Shown here in pieces: positions 7,254 through 8,107 of a stretch of 8,107 nt of DNA. The DNA is from a bacterium (GTDB lineage: Bacteria; UBP6; JAFGXH01): the NCBI GenBank assembly GCA_027064085.1, contig JAMOQH010000136.1:1-8107 (forward strand), in the 5' to 3' direction. The position numbers and the translations under genes were made by a program. The first letter of the stretch is position 1. Each line of letters begins with the position of its first letter. Under the pieces are notes generated by a model, which saw only the letters and a list, made by a program, of their open reading frames with translations, did no database searches and had not been told where the DNA came from.

Positions 7254-7848
7254 AGAAAAGGAAACCATAATAACAAAACTTGAGAAAGGAAGAGCTGAGT
7301 TTGCTTATAAGTGTGTAGCTGCTATAATTGAACCTAAGAAAGACAAAAATCTTTTTATTGTCTTAAAAAAAGCTTTAGAAAAATTTTTTCAAAAGGATAT
7401 TAAAGATGGAAAGATTACGATAGATAAAATCAATAATTTGCTGGAAAACATTAAAGATTTTTCTAAAAAAGAGTATAACAATATTTCTGTAACTGAAAAA
7501 AAAGTAGTAGAATTCATGATAAAATTAAAAAAAGATTACCGGTCTTATGTTAAAAAATTGCCGCAAATGATATTGTCTAATGGCTTAGGTCAAAGTATGG
7601 CATTTGTATTTTCTAAGAAAAAAGAAGGAAATGCCTATGCTTTTATTTATCAACAGATTTCAGAATATCTTAACAGCAACAACACAATAAGAATATCAAA
7701 AGACAAAGATAAAGATTTATTAGAATGGATTATATCGTTAGATTCTCACAATTACAGATATGCCACAGAAGAAGTTTTGGCTTTTTTAAATTGGCTTAGA
7801 AGATTTGCAGAAGGTATGATTGAAGTTTCGGAGGAAGAAAATGATTAA
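7246..7848 (+). CDS. cmr5: Cmr5, small helical subunit of the Cmr complex, enlarged by an N-terminal insert
   Basis: Cmr5 is the all-alpha small subunit (Cas11 group) that lines the inner filament next to Cmr4 and helps position target RNA. The family signature is split here. The first helix LEKGRAEFAYKCV (12-24) is at the N terminus. The second conserved block YRSYVKKLPQMILSNGLGQS (98-117) and the C-terminal block YRYATEEVLAFLNWLRRFAEG (170-190) complete the match. In ordinary Cmr5 proteins of about 120-170 residues the first two blocks lie close together. Here about 70 residues (roughly 28-96) separate them, rich in Lys, Ile and Leu and predicted helical, taking the protein to 200 residues. 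There is no internal stop or frame change, and the insert has the same composition as its neighbours. ATG 7246 has AAGGAG 7 nt upstream, overlaps the end of cmr4 by 8 nt and is clearly the start. Confidence 0.92.
   Translation: MAREKETIITKLEKGRAEFAYKCVAAIIEPKKDKNLFIVLKKALEKFFQKDIKDGKITIDKINNLLENIKDFSKKEYNNISVTEKKVVEFMIKLKKDYRSYVKKLPQMILSNGLGQSMAFVFSKKKEGNAYAFIYQQISEYLNSNNTIRISKDKDKDLLEWIISLDSHNYRYATEEVLAFLNWLRRFAEGMIEVSEEEND
7830..7834 (+). promoter_or_regulatory. Ribosome binding site that marks the cmr6 start
   Basis: GGAGG in the 3' end of cmr5 lies 6 nt before ATG 7841. The good spacing supports initiation at this ATG, which overlaps the cmr5 stop by 8 nt. Confidence 0.75.
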
Positions 7849-8107
7849 GATAGCAATACCTGATGGTAATAAGTATTTTCCTCAGGATACCCAAAAGGTT
7901 TTTCAAAAGTTTAAAATAGGAGAAAAAGATAATTTCTTTTATCTTTTTAACTCGCCAAGATGTTTTTTTAAAAAGAATAAATTAACGATACAAGTTAATG
8001 AAGAGATTGAATCATTTAAATGGGAAAAAACTTTTTTAAAATTTATTAATAAACGGAGATATACTGTTATTTCAGAATTTGAAATAAATGGATACAAAAA
8101 AGAAGAG
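7841..8107 (+). CDS. cmr6: Probable Cmr6, RAMP subunit of the Cmr complex (5' part, cut by the window edge)
   Basis: An uninterrupted frame of exactly 89 codons runs from ATG 7841 to the last base of the window. It begins MIKIAIPDGNKYFPQD and continues with DNFFYLFNSPRCFF (about 31-44), which fits the NLSLLFNK-like opening of Cmr6. Near the edge it reads RRYTVISEFEINGYKKEE, which resembles the strand that in Cmr6 precedes the conserved Gly-rich RLVVGLG-type motif. The diagnostic RAMP motifs lie outside the window, so the call rests on this modest N-terminal likeness and on the conserved gene order (cmr6 after cmr5). Cmr6 joins Cmr1 at the head of the complex and binds the crRNA 3' region. The start is supported by GGAGG 6 nt upstream and an 8-nt overlap with cmr5. 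Confidence 0.75.
   Translation, partial: MIKIAIPDGNKYFPQDTQKVFQKFKIGEKDNFFYLFNSPRCFFKKNKLTIQVNEEIESFKWEKTFLKFINKRRYTVISEFEINGYKKEE

Noticed and set aside
1-8107. CRISPR array, RNA gene or insertion sequence
   Set aside because: No repeated 25-37-nt units, tRNA-like cloverleaf, terminal inverted repeats or transposase motifs were seen. Coding sequence fills all but about 57 bases.

Overview
The window is an almost complete type III-B (Cmr) CRISPR-Cas effector operon. All genes are on the + strand and packed head to tail. The DNA is strongly AT-rich (roughly 30% G+C by eye), the proteins are rich in Lys, Glu and Ile, and the Shine-Dalgarno sites are strong (GGAG/GGAGG 6-9 nt before ATG). This fits an AT-rich bacterium, possibly a thermophile, but nothing here fixes the taxon. 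Base composition and codon use look uniform along the operon.

Layout: (i) 1-139 is the 3' end of an unidentified upstream gene. (ii) 140-191 is a short gap holding the cmr1 ribosome binding site. (iii) cmr1 (192-1295), cmr2/cas10 (1282-4017) and cmr3 (4022-5164) follow. (iv) At 5165-6286 a CRISPR accessory gene lies between cmr3 and cmr4. It encodes an N-terminal CARF sensor domain, a probable winged-helix-like middle, and a C-terminal segment that lacks the HEPN signature and looks RelE/HigB-toxin-like. (v) cmr4 (6288-7253), an enlarged cmr5 (7246-7848) and the start of a probable cmr6 (7841 to the window edge) complete the row. Junctions overlap by 8-14 nt or are separated by 0-4 nt, so translational coupling is likely.

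How the genes work together (family knowledge applied to the motifs seen): Cmr4 and Cmr5 form the filament along the crRNA, Cmr1 and Cmr6 cap the target 3' side, and Cmr2-Cmr3 hold the 5' crRNA tag. Cmr4 keeps the Asp (D28) used for target RNA cleavage. Cmr2 keeps an N-terminal HD pair, a four-Cys zinc site and the GGDD palm motif of the cyclic oligoadenylate synthase. The embedded CARF protein is therefore the likely receiver of that second messenger. Its predicted output is a RelE-like, possibly ribosome-dependent ribonuclease rather than the usual HEPN RNase; this assignment is inference from short motifs.

No CRISPR array, cas6, cas1/cas2, tRNA, rRNA or mobile element is visible. There is no gene-free stretch longer than 52 bases.
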